The notes: a model not told the origin generated them from the letters alone. DNA of 36,876 nt from Zygnema cylindricum (GCA_037447655.1 JBBHKE010001870.1:22625-59500); one strand, 5' to 3'. Counted from the stretch's first letter, positions 8,303-19,248 are shown. Numbers and translations are program-made.

Positions 8303-9519
8303 TCATGTATCTTGGATCTCCCTTGAATCTGCAATCACGGTATCACTCATGTCTTTTTCGGGAAAAATAGAGTTCTCCTCACTCTCGGACTCAAACCAGA
8401 TTCTTATCTTCTTAGTATATTTAAAGGGGTCAATTGACTTTCCTTCATCCATGAAAACTAGGTGTTTTACCAGAATGATATCTTGCTTTGCTAAGTCATA
8501 AACTCTATATCCCTTAACATCCTCATCATATCCCACAAAATATCCAGGTTTTCTCTTAGCATCAAGTTTCCAGTTTTTCTTATCCGTATCTAGACTGTAA
8601 ACTTGACTACCAAAAACTTTAAGGTGAGAGATATCTGGTTTTCTTCCAACCCATCTCTCATAAGGTGTCATACCTTTGACTGCTGATGTGAGGACTCTAT
8701 TTTTAATGTAATTGGCACAGTTCATGGCTTCTGCCCAAAATCTCTTTCCTATTTTCTTGTTAGCCAACATACTGCATACACTATCTCCTAGTGTTCGGTT
8801 TAGCCTTTCTGCTACACCATTTTGTTCCGGATTATGTGGTACAGTTTTTTGGTGTTGAACTCCCTCATCTCTTAAGTATTCCTCATATTGGTAAGAGGTA
8901 TACTCTCCCCCATTATCACTCCTTATTCTCTTAATGGGGGTTCCATGCAACTTCTCACTCCAGGCTTTGTATTCTTTGAAGGAAGTTGGTGTTTCTGACT
9001 TTGTTTTTAGAAAATAAACTCAGAGTATCTAGACCAATCATCAGTGATTGTCAACATATATCTTTTCCCTCCGACTGAGGGTACCCTTGCTGGTCCCCAT
9101 ATATCTGTGTGGATCAAATCTAGTACTTTTTAACCCCTATATGTGGCGGCTTTGGGAAAAGGAAGTATGTGAGTTTTTCCTTGGGCACAACCACTACAAT
9201 CATCCACCATTTCATTATCACTGAACTGAATGCCTTCTACCACCCCCAGCTTCTTCATCTCCCTCAACCTATCAAAATGCATATGCCCCAACCGCTTATG
9301 CCAAATCATCAATTTTGGGACACCAACATAGTAAGCATTCTTCTTTTCATTACTCAGGTTAAGCCTAAACATTCCTTGGCTACCCTTATCTGCAGTGAAG
9401 TAAACTTCATCCCCATACTTGGCTGTAAAAATTCCCTTTCTAGTGAAAGTATCAAACTCTTTGTCATCTAACACAGATGTATAAACAAGATTTTTACTCA
9501 GCTGAGGAATATAAAGCAC
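8303..9519 (-). pseudogene. E1 integrase region of pol
   Basis: Two open pieces. 9519-9130 holds the zinc-binding HHCC domain (HKRLGHMHFDRL ... CSGCAQGK); 8950-8303 holds the end of the DDE core (RSDNGGEY, then PEQNGVAERLNRTL) and the C-terminal region typical of copia (KVFGSQVYSL, GYDEDVKGYRVYD). Between them the first Asp region (HTDIWGPARVP, about 9100) is readable. Breaks: a TAA at about 9130, a one-base deletion frameshift at about 9010-9030 and the TGA at about 8300. The domain order and spacing match E2. Confidence 0.92.
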
Positions 9520-9544
9520 ATCTGAGAAAGTGATAATAGAAGTT

Positions 9545-10816
9545 TTACCCCCCCACTAAGACTTTAAGGTCAACTAATCCCACTAGATTTGTAGTAACAA
9601 TTCTCCCATCCCCATACTCTATATCTACAGTAGGGATTTTCCTTAGCTTAGTGAAGAGGTCCTTGTCACGACACATATGCATGGATGCACCTGAGTCGAT
9701 GATCCATCCTTCCTGTGGAGCTTCCCGAATTGCTCCAAAGGCACACTTTTGTCTCCGAGGGATCTCCTTCTCCTCCAGACTCTCGTCAAGAAGAAGCTCC
9801 CCATCCTCCTCAGAGGACTCGTCCTCGGTGTCTCTTGACACCTTTGTGACCAAAAGTGCCTTTTTCTTCCCTCCGGAAGAACCCCCTCCTTGGTTCTCTT
9901 TGAGCCTCAGCTCAGCCAGCTTGGCACAATCCGCAATAAAGTGCCCTTGCTTTTTGCAAAAATGACATAGGCCCTTTGGGGGCCTCGGTCCTCCAGGTTG
10001 GACTCTTTCTCCTTTGTATGGTTTTTTCGGTTCCGGTCTCCACCTGTCCCCTCCGGCGGCTAGAGCTTGAACGCTCTTTCCACCTCCCCTGATCTCCATG
10101 GTATTTTCCTGCACAAGTATCATCCTGACCACTGTATTCCACTTCCATGAACTATCAGTCATTTCTTCTACTCGGTACACTAAGTTCTCATACTCGTCTG
10201 TTAACTTCATGATGAGAGTGTTTACTTTCATTTTCATTGTGCCTGTCCTACCAACACTTTCCATTTCCATATACAAACAAGAAAGATCATTGCAATAATC
10301 TAACATCTTTCCTCTTTTGTACGTGTAACTCACTAGCTTTTGCTCAGCCAACTAGAGCTCCTGAATGGTACCAGCTCTATAGATCTCCACCAAACTTTCC
10401 CACAACTCCTCGGCCTTGTAAATATTAAGGTGAGAGGTGGCCAATGATTGAGTGAGATGCCTTAGAATGAAGTTCTTGGCAGCCATGTTTATGTATTCCC
10501 ACATTTGAACATCGTTCTCCACTGTCTTCACGGCCGCCGCTCCTGGTGCCATGGCAATAGGGGTGAGGGGTGTCTCCTTCCCTTTCCCCTTTTCGGACAC
10601 ACTGATGTCCCTATCATCTGCCTTCTCTGTGGAAGCAGTCGCTGCTGCAGAAAACCTTACTCCTCCAAATCTTGGCGGAGTTCCCGAAGGTGGACGTTTC
10701 ACTTGTCCACTGACGATACCCCAGTATCGTTTTTCATAGAAAGATCCCATCATCATGGCTTCCTAATTGATGAACCCAGATCCATTGAAAGTGGGCACCC
10801 TAGAGGGTGGGCCCAT
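9545..10816 (-). pseudogene. E1 gag and protease region
   Basis: The frame can be followed back to an ATG at 10816-10814 that lies inside the primer-binding site and gives MGPPS; this start is preferred over the first uninterrupted Met (10756) because the conserved Gag N-terminal pattern (FNGSGF...) lies upstream of 10756. The CCHC knuckle CHFCKKQGHFIADC is at about 9967-9926 and the protease site WIIDSGASMHMC at about 9706-9671. An acidic Ser/Glu-rich linker lies between them. Breaks: TAG for Trp at about 10765, an in-frame TAG at 10354-10352, and a one-base insertion in a run of seven G at about 9550, which shifts out of frame before the integrase part. Confidence 0.92.
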
Positions 10817-10820
10817 AACC
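10808..10820 (-). promoter_or_regulatory. E1 primer-binding site matching the initiator tRNA-Met anticodon stem-loop
   Basis: On the plus strand TGGGCCCATAACC abuts the 5' LTR at 10821. This string is the anticodon stem-loop of eukaryotic initiator tRNA-Met (anticodon CAT in the middle), so the element RNA would carry its complement GGTTATGGGCCCA. Priming by an internal half of initiator tRNA is known for Drosophila copia and some relatives; most plant copia elements use the tRNA 3' end instead. E2 has the identical site. Confidence 0.88.
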
Positions 10821-11857
10821 TGCAATTGTGTGTCCCAATTGGACTACAGAATACAAGAAGCCTTTAGATAGTTGTTAACTAGCCCACTTTAACCCACAAC
10901 CACTGCTGGCCAGGTAATCAAGCTGACAATCTGAATGCACCCTTGTGCAGCCTGGACTCCCCTGAGTCCGTAGGAAAAAGAATCTCTGAAAACGCCCAAC
11001 CAGGCGATAAGTTATGAGGCAGTAAAAATGCCAATTAGGACAAACTCTCAAAGGGAGAGGTGACTACCTACCAAAATTTTCTAAGTCGTGATTCTCTCTA
11101 ATAACTTCTATCTATTGAAGTACGAACCAATCAGATTACTGTACCGTACAAAAAGTACTACTATCGGTGTACCTTTTATACGGCCTATGTACGACACGGC
11201 TATTAAGCGGACGCGTGTCCACATTTCACTCGTCCGTACGTTCCTCGGAATTCCTATGACCGAATGTCATCTTTCCACGTGGCTCCAGGTCATGCCACGT
11301 CACAAAACGCCAAAGTGACCACTCCGAGATTTCGGCGATGATGTGCGTCGTTGGATTTTATGCAAAACGCAATCTTAGCCGTAATAAATACTTGCGCCGC
11401 ATTTGTTTTGCTGTCGAAACAAAATGGGTGGTATCCGTTTTGACTTACTATCGAACGACGTACTTTCTAAAACTGAATTTATCTAGGCCGTAAACAGTTG
11501 TAGTTAAATGGATTTAATTCAACTGAACTATATATATATCTATCACATACCATAGTACTTAGCATTGGTCCTAGTCTATAAGGATAAAGCTGACCGCTAC
11601 CGGCCAAGTTAACGAACTGTAAGTATCGGGATCAAATCTCTGGTCCGTAAAGTATATTTTTTAGTAACCTACTAAAAATAGCTGCCTGTTGAACTAAGGC
11701 AGCCATGGATCAACCACCCTCTCTTACCTTCATTGACTACAACAAGTATGGGGGCTAGAGAGCGGAGGTGGAGGCAGGCTGTCCGTCCTTTTCTTTTCTT
11801 TTTATACAAACATATTTAAACCTAGAAAATACTCTAGAAATCTATAAAATTTCAACA
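10821..11857 (-). repeat. E1 5' LTR
   Basis: A 1037-bp match to 5383-6420, with ends TGCAATTG and TTCAACA on the plus strand. Numerous substitutions separate it from the 3' LTR. The terminal U5 stem-loop is partly degraded here relative to the other copy. Confidence 0.95.
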
Positions 11858-11860
11858 CTA

Positions 11861-12065
11861 AGTATATTTTTAGTAACCTACTAAAAATAGCTACCTGTTG
11901 AACTAAGGCAGTCATGGATCAACCACCCTCTCTAACCTTTAGTGACTACAACAAGTATGGGTGCTAGAGAGCGGAGGTGGAGGCAGGATGTCTGTCCTTT
12001 TCTTTTCCTTTTATACAAACATATTTGAACCTAGAAAATACTCTAAAAATCTATAAATTTCAACA
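11861..12065 (-). repeat. Third, truncated LTR copy next to E1
   Basis: About 205 bp homologous to 6217-6420 and 11652-11857, ending in the same ATTTCAACA. It is joined to the 5' LTR through CTA (11858-11860) and lies inside the outer CATAT duplication, so it belongs to the same insertion event or a later recombination of it, not to an independent insertion. Confidence 0.9.
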
Positions 12066-12070
12066 CATAT

Positions 12071-12102
12071 GTTTTAAGTGGCAAAAAAAACATTAACACT
12101 AA
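12071..12102. mobile_element. Mariner-like MITE family A, copy 3, middle piece
   Basis: Follows the CATAT duplication of E1 and continues the MITE right arm (GTTTTAAGTGGC ... CATTAACACTAA). It ends in TAA (12100-12102), the target duplication of the PIF-like element that starts at 12103; the second TAA is at 19249-19251. Confidence 0.85.
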
Positions 12103-12110
12103 GAGCGTTG
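12103..12110 (-). mobile_element. PIF/Harbinger-like element copy 2, end piece
   Basis: GAGCGTTG matches the terminal bases of copy 1 read inward from 4035 on the minus strand. The element is interrupted here by copia E2; the remainder is 18563-19248. Confidence 0.72.
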
Positions 12111-13158
12111 TGAAACTCTGAGACCTCCATAAGTCCTCAGAGTGGACAGCTTCCAAGAAGCCTCTAGGATAATCCTGACCCCTTTGTGTTTAAGCAAAAA
12201 TAACTGCCACCCCTGGCATATAAAAACTCTGACCACCTTCACCCCTCTGAAGACAAGACTCCCCTGAGTCGATTGCAAAAAGAATCTCTGAATTTGCTCC
12301 CCTGAGCAGTAAGTTATGGAGGGTCAAAGTTGACCTTTTGTACAGAAGCTCTTTGGGAGAGAGGGTCATATCTTCTAATTTTTCTAAGTCCTATCTCTCT
12401 CACAGACTTTATCTACTGATGTACGGAACCAATCAGATTACAGTTCCGTACGCAAAAGTACAGCTGCCGGTGTACTTTATGTACGGACACTGTACGACAT
12501 GCCTTAAATGTCAACACGTGGTATGTCCGGATTCGCTCCTTTAATCCTCGGAGATGCCGCACTCCAATGTAACTTCGCCACGTGTCATCCGATGTGGCGA
12601 TGCCCACAAACCGCCGAATTCTCCTTCCGCGATTTCGGCGCTAATTCCGGCCGTCCGATTAAACTCGCATTTGATCGTAGCCGTAATAAATACATGCGCG
12701 GTATTTGTTTCGCTTACGAAATCAATGCGCGGTATTGATTTCTTATCCGTACCGTAATTCGTACTTTTACACTACCATATCTATGTATCCCGTTAACAGT
12801 TATAGTTAAATGACTTATCCTACGTGTACATGTTTAAATAATTATCGTACTATATACTACGTAACACTACTTCGAGACTTAACGGCTAAGGCTACCGGCT
12901 ATCTACTCACTGACGGTCGGCAGGTACTGGGATCAAATCCTGTCGCCGGCACATACCTTTTAGTAATTAATCCCTATACTAATATAAATTTCCCGTAAAC
13001 CTGAGGATAGCCTAGGTAGCCATGGCTCTAGCTTCCTCTCCAATTTCTCAGTGACTGCGACAAGTTTGAGAGTTGGAGAGAGAAGTTAGAGGTAGACTGC
13101 CTCGGCTTCTTTATTTCTATCCAGACCTAGAAAATACTAAAAACCATTAATTTCTACA
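12111..13158 (-). repeat. E2 3' LTR
   Basis: On the plus strand it runs from TGAAACTCTGAG to AATTTCTACA. It carries a stem-loop CTCTGAG (12116-12122)/CTCAGAG (12136-12142), GTACGG clusters (about 12420-12500), ACACGTGG and CCACGTGTC boxes, the TATTTGTTTCG hairpin region (12700-12730) and a tRNA-like block with GATCAAATC (about 12931). Confidence 0.94.
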
Positions 13159-13171
13159 CTCCGCTTATTTT
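13159..13171 (-). promoter_or_regulatory. E2 polypurine tract
   Basis: AAAATAAGCGGAG on the minus strand, between the pol stop (TAG, 13174-13172) and the 3' LTR. It has one substitution relative to E1. Confidence 0.85.
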
Positions 13172-14299
13172 CTAGTCAATCTTTAATTTCAGACCACACT
13201 TCTCCCTGCAGAAAATTAGCTTAGGGGAAGGCACAGGTTTGGTCATCATATCTGCTACCATCTCACTATCTGGTCGGTACTCTAAACTGATTATTTTATT
13301 TTCTACTTTCTCTCTAACAAAGCTGAGTCTAATGTCCATGTGTTTAGCTTTAAAATGATGTTTAGGATTGGCAGAAATAGCGATTGCTGCTTGATTATCA
13401 CAAAATATTTTCTGCACACCACTCTTAAGATGACCAAGTTCACCAAGTAAAGACTTGACCCACATCAATTCTTTTACAGCAGAGCAAGAGGCCATATACT
13501 CAGCCTCTATGGTGGACTGAGCAATAACCTTTTGCTGTTTGCTACTCCAACAGCAAGCCCCATCACCCACATATAATACATATCCAGAAGTGCATCTCCT
13601 CATCGGAGCATCACCATAACTAGCATCACTCCAAGTAGTGATGTCAGTATTCTCCCCACCCAAATGCAACCATAGATCCCTAGTTCTTATCAAGTATCTA
13701 AGAACTCTCTTAGCTGCCTCCCAATCCTTCTTAGTGGGAGCATTTAGACTTCTATTCAGCACTCCTACAGCTGCAGCTAAATCCGGCCGGGTACAATTCA
13801 TAAAATTTATTAGACTTCCCACTACTTGCCTGTAAGGAATAGTCTGCATGAACTTCTGTTCTTCAGGAGATAATTCCTCGTCTAAGACTATGACTCCTTC
13901 TTCCTCACTCCCCTCACTTCCTTTCTTCAATTCCATTGGAGTTGTACAACTATTAGCTTTATCCATTTGAAATTTTTCAAGCATGTTCCCTATTGCTTCC
14001 TTTTGAGTCAATCTTATAATTTTTCTTTTTCGGTCTCTCTCTACTTGAATTCCCAAAATATATTTTGCTTCCCCCATATCCTTCATTTCAAATCTCCCCT
14101 TAAGATCGGTTTTCAGTTTATTAATTTTTTCCATTGATTTACTTAAAACAAGCAAATCATCAACATAAATTGCAATAAATATAAAACCTTCCTCATCTTC
14201 GAAAACATAGATTGAGTGATCTGAGCTGATCCGGATATATCCCAGACCGGTAAGAAACTCATCAAGTTTCTTTTTCCACTGTCGAGGCGCCTGTTTCAA
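13172..14299 (-). pseudogene. E2 reverse transcriptase (C-terminal part) and RNase H
   Basis: A 375-codon open frame beginning at the KQAPRQW motif. It contains YVDDLLVLS, the RT thumb-region LGIQVERDR and the RNase H motifs TWSDASYGD, STIEAEY, DNQAAI and KHMDIR, and ends at a TAG flush with the polypurine tract. It is separated from the upstream RT fingers by a TAA at about 14313 that replaces one codon in the same frame. The sequence aligns with E1 6434-7560 throughout. Confidence 0.94.
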
Positions 14300-14311
14300 A
14301 CCATAAAGAGA

Positions 14312-15986
14312 TTAAATCAGCCGACATACCTTACTCTCCTCTCCTTCTTCCACAAACCCTTCGGGTTGTCGCATGAAGATCTCCTCTTCCAATTCTCCAT
14401 GCAAAAAGGCTGTTTTGATGTCCATCTGGTGCACTTCCATGTCTTCCGCTGCTGCCAGGCTGAGAAGTATGCGGACGGAGGGAAATCTGACCACCGGGGC
14501 AAAGGTTTCCTCGTAGTCAATTCCCTCCTTTTGTGTAAATCCCTTTGCCACTAGTCGGGCCTTGTAGCGCTCGATTGTGTTATCTGGGTTCAGTTTTAAT
14601 TTGAAAACCCACTTACAACCGATTGGTTTTCGGTTAGGTGGACAATCCACCAGCTCCCAAGTATCGGCTGCCATAATTGAGGCCATCTCTTCATTGATGG
14701 CTGTCTTCCACCGATTTTTTTCTGGACAAGTCATCGCCTCTCCATAAGTTTGAGGTTCATCTTGATGAGATAGTTTTGTTACCTTGTTATTAACCTGTTT
14801 TTCTTGCAGTCTTTTACTACTTCTCCTTCCCCCTTCAAAATCTGAGGCCGGAATAGATGGTTCTCGTGGATTCTTTCGAACAAACTTGGTTTCTCCCCTA
14901 TCCCTTGATTCCGAATCAATTTCCACCACGTCTTCCGCTTCGGGTAGAGTTGACAATGGAGTTTCCACAGCCAAGTCCTTTTCAGTCTGATTTGTACATG
15001 CAAGAATGTCATCGTCTCTAAAACCTAGATAGTTAGGAAGCTCAAAGTCATCAGAATTTTCTGACTCAAATCTGATTTTTACTGACTTTGTATATTTGAA
15101 GGGATCCACAGACTTTCCTTCATCCATAACTACTAGATGCTTTACTAAGTTTATATCTTCTCTTTTTAGATCATAAACTCTATATCCTTTAACATCCTCA
15201 TGATATCCTAATAAGTATCCCGGTTTTCCTTTAGGATCTAGCTTCCAATTAGACCGATCTGTTTCTAGACTGAATACTTGACTGCCGAAAACCTTTAAAT
15301 GAGATAAGTCTGGTTTCCGGCCTGTCCATCTCTCATAAGGTGTTTGATCTTTTATAGCTGAAGTAAGAACTCTATTTTTGAGGTAATTAGCACAGTTCAT
15401 TAATTCTGCCCAAAACCTTTTTCCTATCTTCTTATCCGACAACATACTTCTAGCACTATCACTTAGTGTTCTATTTAACCTTTCAGCCACCCCATTCTGT
15501 TCCGGGTTTTCTGGAATTGTCTTTTGGTGTTGGACCCCATCTTCCCTCATAAAATCCTCAAACTGGTTAGAAGCATACTTTCCACCATTGTCACTCCGTA
15601 TTCTCTTGATTGGAGTTTCATGGAGTTTTTCGCTCCATGCTTTATATTGTCTAAAACAATCCTGAGCTTCTGACTTGTTTTTCAAAAAATACACCCGGGA
15701 ATACGGAGACCAATCATCAATCATAGTCATCATAAATCTCTTCCCCCCCGGTAAGGGCACTCTAGCTGGTCCCCAAATATCTGTGTGTACTAGATCTAGA
15801 ATTTTTTTCTCCCTTATAGGTGGCTGTTTTAGGAAAGGGTAATTTGTGTGCTTTACCTTGAGCACATCCACTACAATCACTTATATCATCACTCTCACTG
15901 AACTGAATCCCTTCCACCACACCCATCTTTTTCATCTCTCTTAACTTATCTAGATTCACATGCCCAAGCCTCTTATGCCACATCAT
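14312..15986 (-). pseudogene. E2 integrase and N-terminal reverse transcriptase
   Basis: One long frame, 15880-14312, runs from the integrase core (HTDIWGP, RSDNGGKY, PEQNGVAERLNRTL) through the acidic linker to the RT start (KGFTQKEGIDYEETFAPVV, HQMDIKTAFLHGELEEE). The integrase zinc domain (HKRLGHVNLDKL ... CSGCAQGK) is in 15986-15762 in a different frame, so there is a frameshift at about 15800. The integrase C-terminal part is longer and better kept than in E1. Confidence 0.93.
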
Positions 15987-17506
15987 AATTTCATGAACAC
16001 CACTTTAATAAAGTTTCTTCGTTTCATTACTTAAGATCAGCCTAAACATCCCATGGCTACCTTTCTCAGCAATGAAATAGACATCCTCCTCAAAACTAGC
16101 AGTAAAGACTCCTTCCCTACTGGTAGTGAAAAAACCCTTATCATCTAATATAGATGTAGAAATAAGGTTTTTGTTCAGCTACGGAATAAACAATACATCG
16201 GAGAATGTTAATATGGATGTCTTTCCTTCTACTAACACTTTCACATCTACCAATCCTACAAGAGTAGTGGTGACTATCCTCCCATCCCCGTACTCTATCT
16301 CTACGGTGGGAATCTTTCTTATCTTATTGAACAGGTGCCTATCCTTACACATGTGCATGGAGGCACCTGAATCTATAATCTAGCCTGCTTCACCTTTCAA
16401 TCCACCGTAAACACATTTCTGCCTTCGTGGAATTTTAACCTCATTTTTCGCCTCCAACTCCTCATCCAAAAGGAGCTCATCGTCCTCGTCCTCGGATTCC
16501 GCCTCAAGTACCTGTGTGACAAGGGCCTTTTTCTTTCCTCTCGGGGTACCACCGGTCTGCCCCTCCTTTAACCGAAGCTCGGTTAGCTTAGTGCACTCTG
16601 CCATATAGTGCCCCGGTTTCTTACAAAAATGACATAAACCTTTGGGAGCCCTTGGTTCGAACTCGTCAGCCTGTTTTTTTTGCTCCCTACCCCCATAGTT
16701 TAAGACTGGTTTCCGAGAATCCTTTTTCCTCTAGTCAGTCGCTGTTGCCAAAGCTTGGCCACTCTTTCCTCCCCTTCGGATCTCAATCGTATTCTCTCGA
16801 ACGAGAATCATCCCTACCATTGAGTTCCATATCCACCTTGAGTCAGGCAAGTCCTTCACACGGTTGACTATGTTCTCAAACTCATCAGGTAACTTCATTA
16901 GTAAACAGTTAACCTTTTCTTTTTCACTACAAACTTTTCCCGCACTCTCTAGCTCCATGAAGAGTGTAGAAAGCTATTTGCAAAAATCCAACATATTTCC
17001 CCCTTTGTATACATACTCCTTAACTTTCAGATCAGCCAACTATTGTTGTTGAATCGTACCACTTCGGTAAATCTCTATGAGAGCCATCCAAAGATCGGAT
17101 GCCCTCTCTACCTGCAAATGAGGACATGCAAGTCCTTGAGTGGGATGGCGTAGGATGAAGTGCTTTGCCGCAATATTGTTGAAGTCCCAGGTTTCAGTAT
17201 CATTCTCCTCGTTCCTCGGAATAAGTGACATGAATGCTAAACCAGTTGCTATAAGTGTGGTCGCCTCCTTCTCCTTTCCTTTGTCCACCACCTCTCCTTC
17301 CTTTGTTTCCTCCGTTGAAGGTGAATCCTCTTTCCTGGTGAATCTGCTTTCTTTAAACCCGGGAGGAATTCCAAGACTTGATGGACGCCTCAATCGTCCA
17401 CTCAATATCCCCCAAAACCTTTTTTCGCATAGAGCTCCTATCATCATATTTCCCAGTATATGAAGCTAGTTCCATTAAAGATTGGTACACTAGAGGGTGG
17501 GCCCAT
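15987..17506 (-). pseudogene. E2 gag and protease region
   Basis: The frame is traceable from an ATG at 17506-17504 inside the primer-binding site (again MGPPS). Gag pieces are open at 17447-17040 and 16958-16731; the CCHC knuckle CHFCKKPGHYMAEC is at about 16644-16600; the acidic linker and protease site IIDSGASMHMC (about 16380-16345) follow. Breaks: a one-base deletion near 17447, TAG codons at about 17041, 16975, 16730, 16380 and 16180, and a TAA at about 16005. At least three TAG codons replace the Trp or Gln seen in E1, as expected from C-to-T or G-to-A changes. The TAG at about 17041 is at the same residue as a TAG in E1. Confidence 0.88.
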
Positions 17507-17510
17507 AACC
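17498..17510 (-). promoter_or_regulatory. E2 primer-binding site (initiator tRNA-Met anticodon loop type)
   Basis: TGGGCCCATAACC on the plus strand abuts the 5' LTR at 17511. It is identical to the E1 site although the LTRs have diverged strongly, which shows functional conservation. Confidence 0.88.
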
Positions 17511-18557
17511 TAAAACTCTGAGACCTCCATAAGTCCTCAGAGTGGACAGCTTCCAAAGAGCCTCTAGGATAACCCTGACCCCTTTGTGTTTCAGCAAGAA
17601 TAACTGCCACCCCGGCAAACAAAAACTCTGACCACCTTCACTCCTGTGAAGGCAAGACTCCCTTGAGTGTATAGCAAAAAGAATCTCTGAATTTGCTCCC
17701 TTGAGCAATAAGTTATGGAGGGTCAAAGTTGACCTTTTGTACAGAAGCTCTCTGGGAGAGAGGGTCCTATCTACCATTTTTTTCTAAGTCCTATCTCTCT
17801 CACAAACTCTATCTACTGATGTACGGAACCAATCAGATTACAGTTCCGTACCCAAAATTACAGCTACCGGTGTACTTTATGTACGGACACTGTACGACAT
17901 GCCTTAAATGTCGACACGTGGTTTGTCCGGATTCGCTCCTTTAATCCTCGGAGATGCCACGCTCCAATGTAACTTCGCCACGTGTCATCCGATGTGGCGA
18001 TGCCACAAACCGCCGAATTCTCCTTCCACGATTTCGGCGCTAATTCCGGCCGTCCGATTAAACTCGCATTTGATCGTAGCCGTAATAAATACATGCGCGG
18101 TATTTGTTTCGCTTACGAAATCAATGCGCGGTATTGATTTCTTATCCGTACCGTAATTCATACTTTTACACTACCATATCTATGTATCCCGTTAACAGTT
18201 ATAGTTAAATGACTTATCCTACGTGTACATGTTTAAATAATTATCGTACTATATACTACGTAACACTACTTCTAGACTTAACGGCTAAGGCTACCGGCTA
18301 TCTACTCACTGACGGCCGGCAGGTACTGGGATCAAATCCTGTCGCCGGCACATACCTTTTAGTAATTAATCCCTATACTAATATAAATTTCCCGTAAACC
18401 TGAGGATAGCCTAGGTAGCCATGGCTCTAGCTTCCTCTCCAATTTCTCAGTGACTCGGACAAGTTTGAGAGTTGGAGAGAGAAGTTAGAGGTAGACTGCC
18501 TCGGCTTCTTTATTTCTATCCAGACCTAGAAAATACTAAAAACCATTAATTTCTACA
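17511..18557 (-). repeat. E2 5' LTR
   Basis: Matches 12111-13158 over its whole length. The terminal TG is mutated to TA (TAAAACTCTG), and small differences cluster in the first 200 bp; the remaining part is nearly identical to the other LTR. The U5 stem-loop arms are at 17516-17522 and 17536-17542. Confidence 0.93.
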
Positions 18558-18562
18558 CTTTG

Positions 18563-19248
18563 TTCCTTGTAAACATCAAAAAAATTGTTTACTGAAGTGA
18601 CCGTTCCATTGTGTCGGGTCAGTAACCGACATTTGTTTAGCGTGGCACACATTGATTTTGCCACGTAATATAAGAATACGATTCTGCTAATTTTCAGAGA
18701 ATCTCGAACAACGAATTGTGACCACGTATTTGTACCTGCGAAGGTAAAAAGTGAATCGTACGACGTATTGAATAAAATCTGTACGGGCGGACGAAACTTA
18801 AGATGTGTAAAAGCGTACGAAAATGTCAAAAAGGTTCGTGGATGCCAACAGAAGCGTGAAACAATATCCTCAGTCAAAGATTTTCTTACGGCTTCCGGTG
18901 GCATCGCATCCTTCCTGGCAGAAGGCACATGTCATATCCGACGTGTACCCACCTGGTCGCGCGATCGTCATGGATATTTGTGCACTTCTCCACGAGGCAC
19001 GATGCTATTCGTTCAGGCGCTAAGAATTGACCTACTCCGGGTCATTTGTTGCAAATAGAAAGTGTCAGAAGATGGCGTATCCGATTATGCATCCGACGGT
19101 CCACGTTTACGCCCAAAAACGTGGAGAATGAAATTCTTCATTCAGTAGCCTTGTTTTTCTGACAAATTTATTTATTTGGTACGGCACTGTACGAAAGAGT
19201 ACGGCTTCTTGTAAACAACGACATTTTTCCCCTAATGGAACCTCACCC
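18563..19248 (-). mobile_element. PIF/Harbinger-like non-autonomous element, copy 2 (main piece)
   Basis: Inverted homologue of 3331-4035, interrupted by E2 near one end. With the 8-bp piece at 12103-12110 it is 694 bp long. The outer end (19248) reads GGGTGAGGTTCCATTAGG inward on the minus strand, the same terminus as copy 1. TAA at 12100-12102 and TAA at 19249-19251 form its target duplication within the mariner-like MITE. No transposase is seen. Confidence 0.78.

Larger units (their letters stand above)
5383..11857 (-). mobile_element. Copia element E1: full-length Ty1/copia LTR retrotransposon (decayed)
   Basis: A 6475-bp element on the minus strand with LTRs 10821-11857 (5') and 5383-6420 (3'), primer-binding site 10808-10820 and polypurine tract 6421-6433. 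Coding order on the minus strand is Gag, protease, integrase, reverse transcriptase, RNase H, the Ty1/copia order. With the extra LTR piece at 11861-12065 it sits between CATAT duplications at 5378-5382 and 12066-12070, inside a mariner-like MITE. The LTRs differ at many positions, so the insertion is not recent. Reading frames are interrupted by at least two frameshifts and several nonsense codons of all three types, so it is not autonomous now. Confidence 0.95.
12111..18557 (-). mobile_element. Copia element E2: full-length Ty1/copia LTR retrotransposon (decayed)
   Basis: A 6447-bp minus-strand element: LTRs 17511-18557 (5') and 12111-13158 (3'), primer-binding site 17498-17510, polypurine tract 13159-13171, Gag-PR-INT-RT-RH in between. 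Flanks CGTTG (12106-12110) and CTTTG (18558-18562) are a 5-bp duplication with one mismatch. It is inserted near the end of a PIF-like element. The proteins align closely with E1 along their length, but the LTRs are a different type, so E1 and E2 are sister families. Gag/protease is broken by several TAG codons, pol by TAA codons and at least one frameshift. Confidence 0.94.

Noticed and set aside
10352-17510. Reassigned TAG codon (alternative genetic code) suggested by several TAG codons in E2 gag
   Set aside because: TAG replaces different amino acids (Trp, Gln and others), TAA and TGA also occur in E1-E3, and the MLO exons contain no in-frame TAG; ordinary decay explains it.
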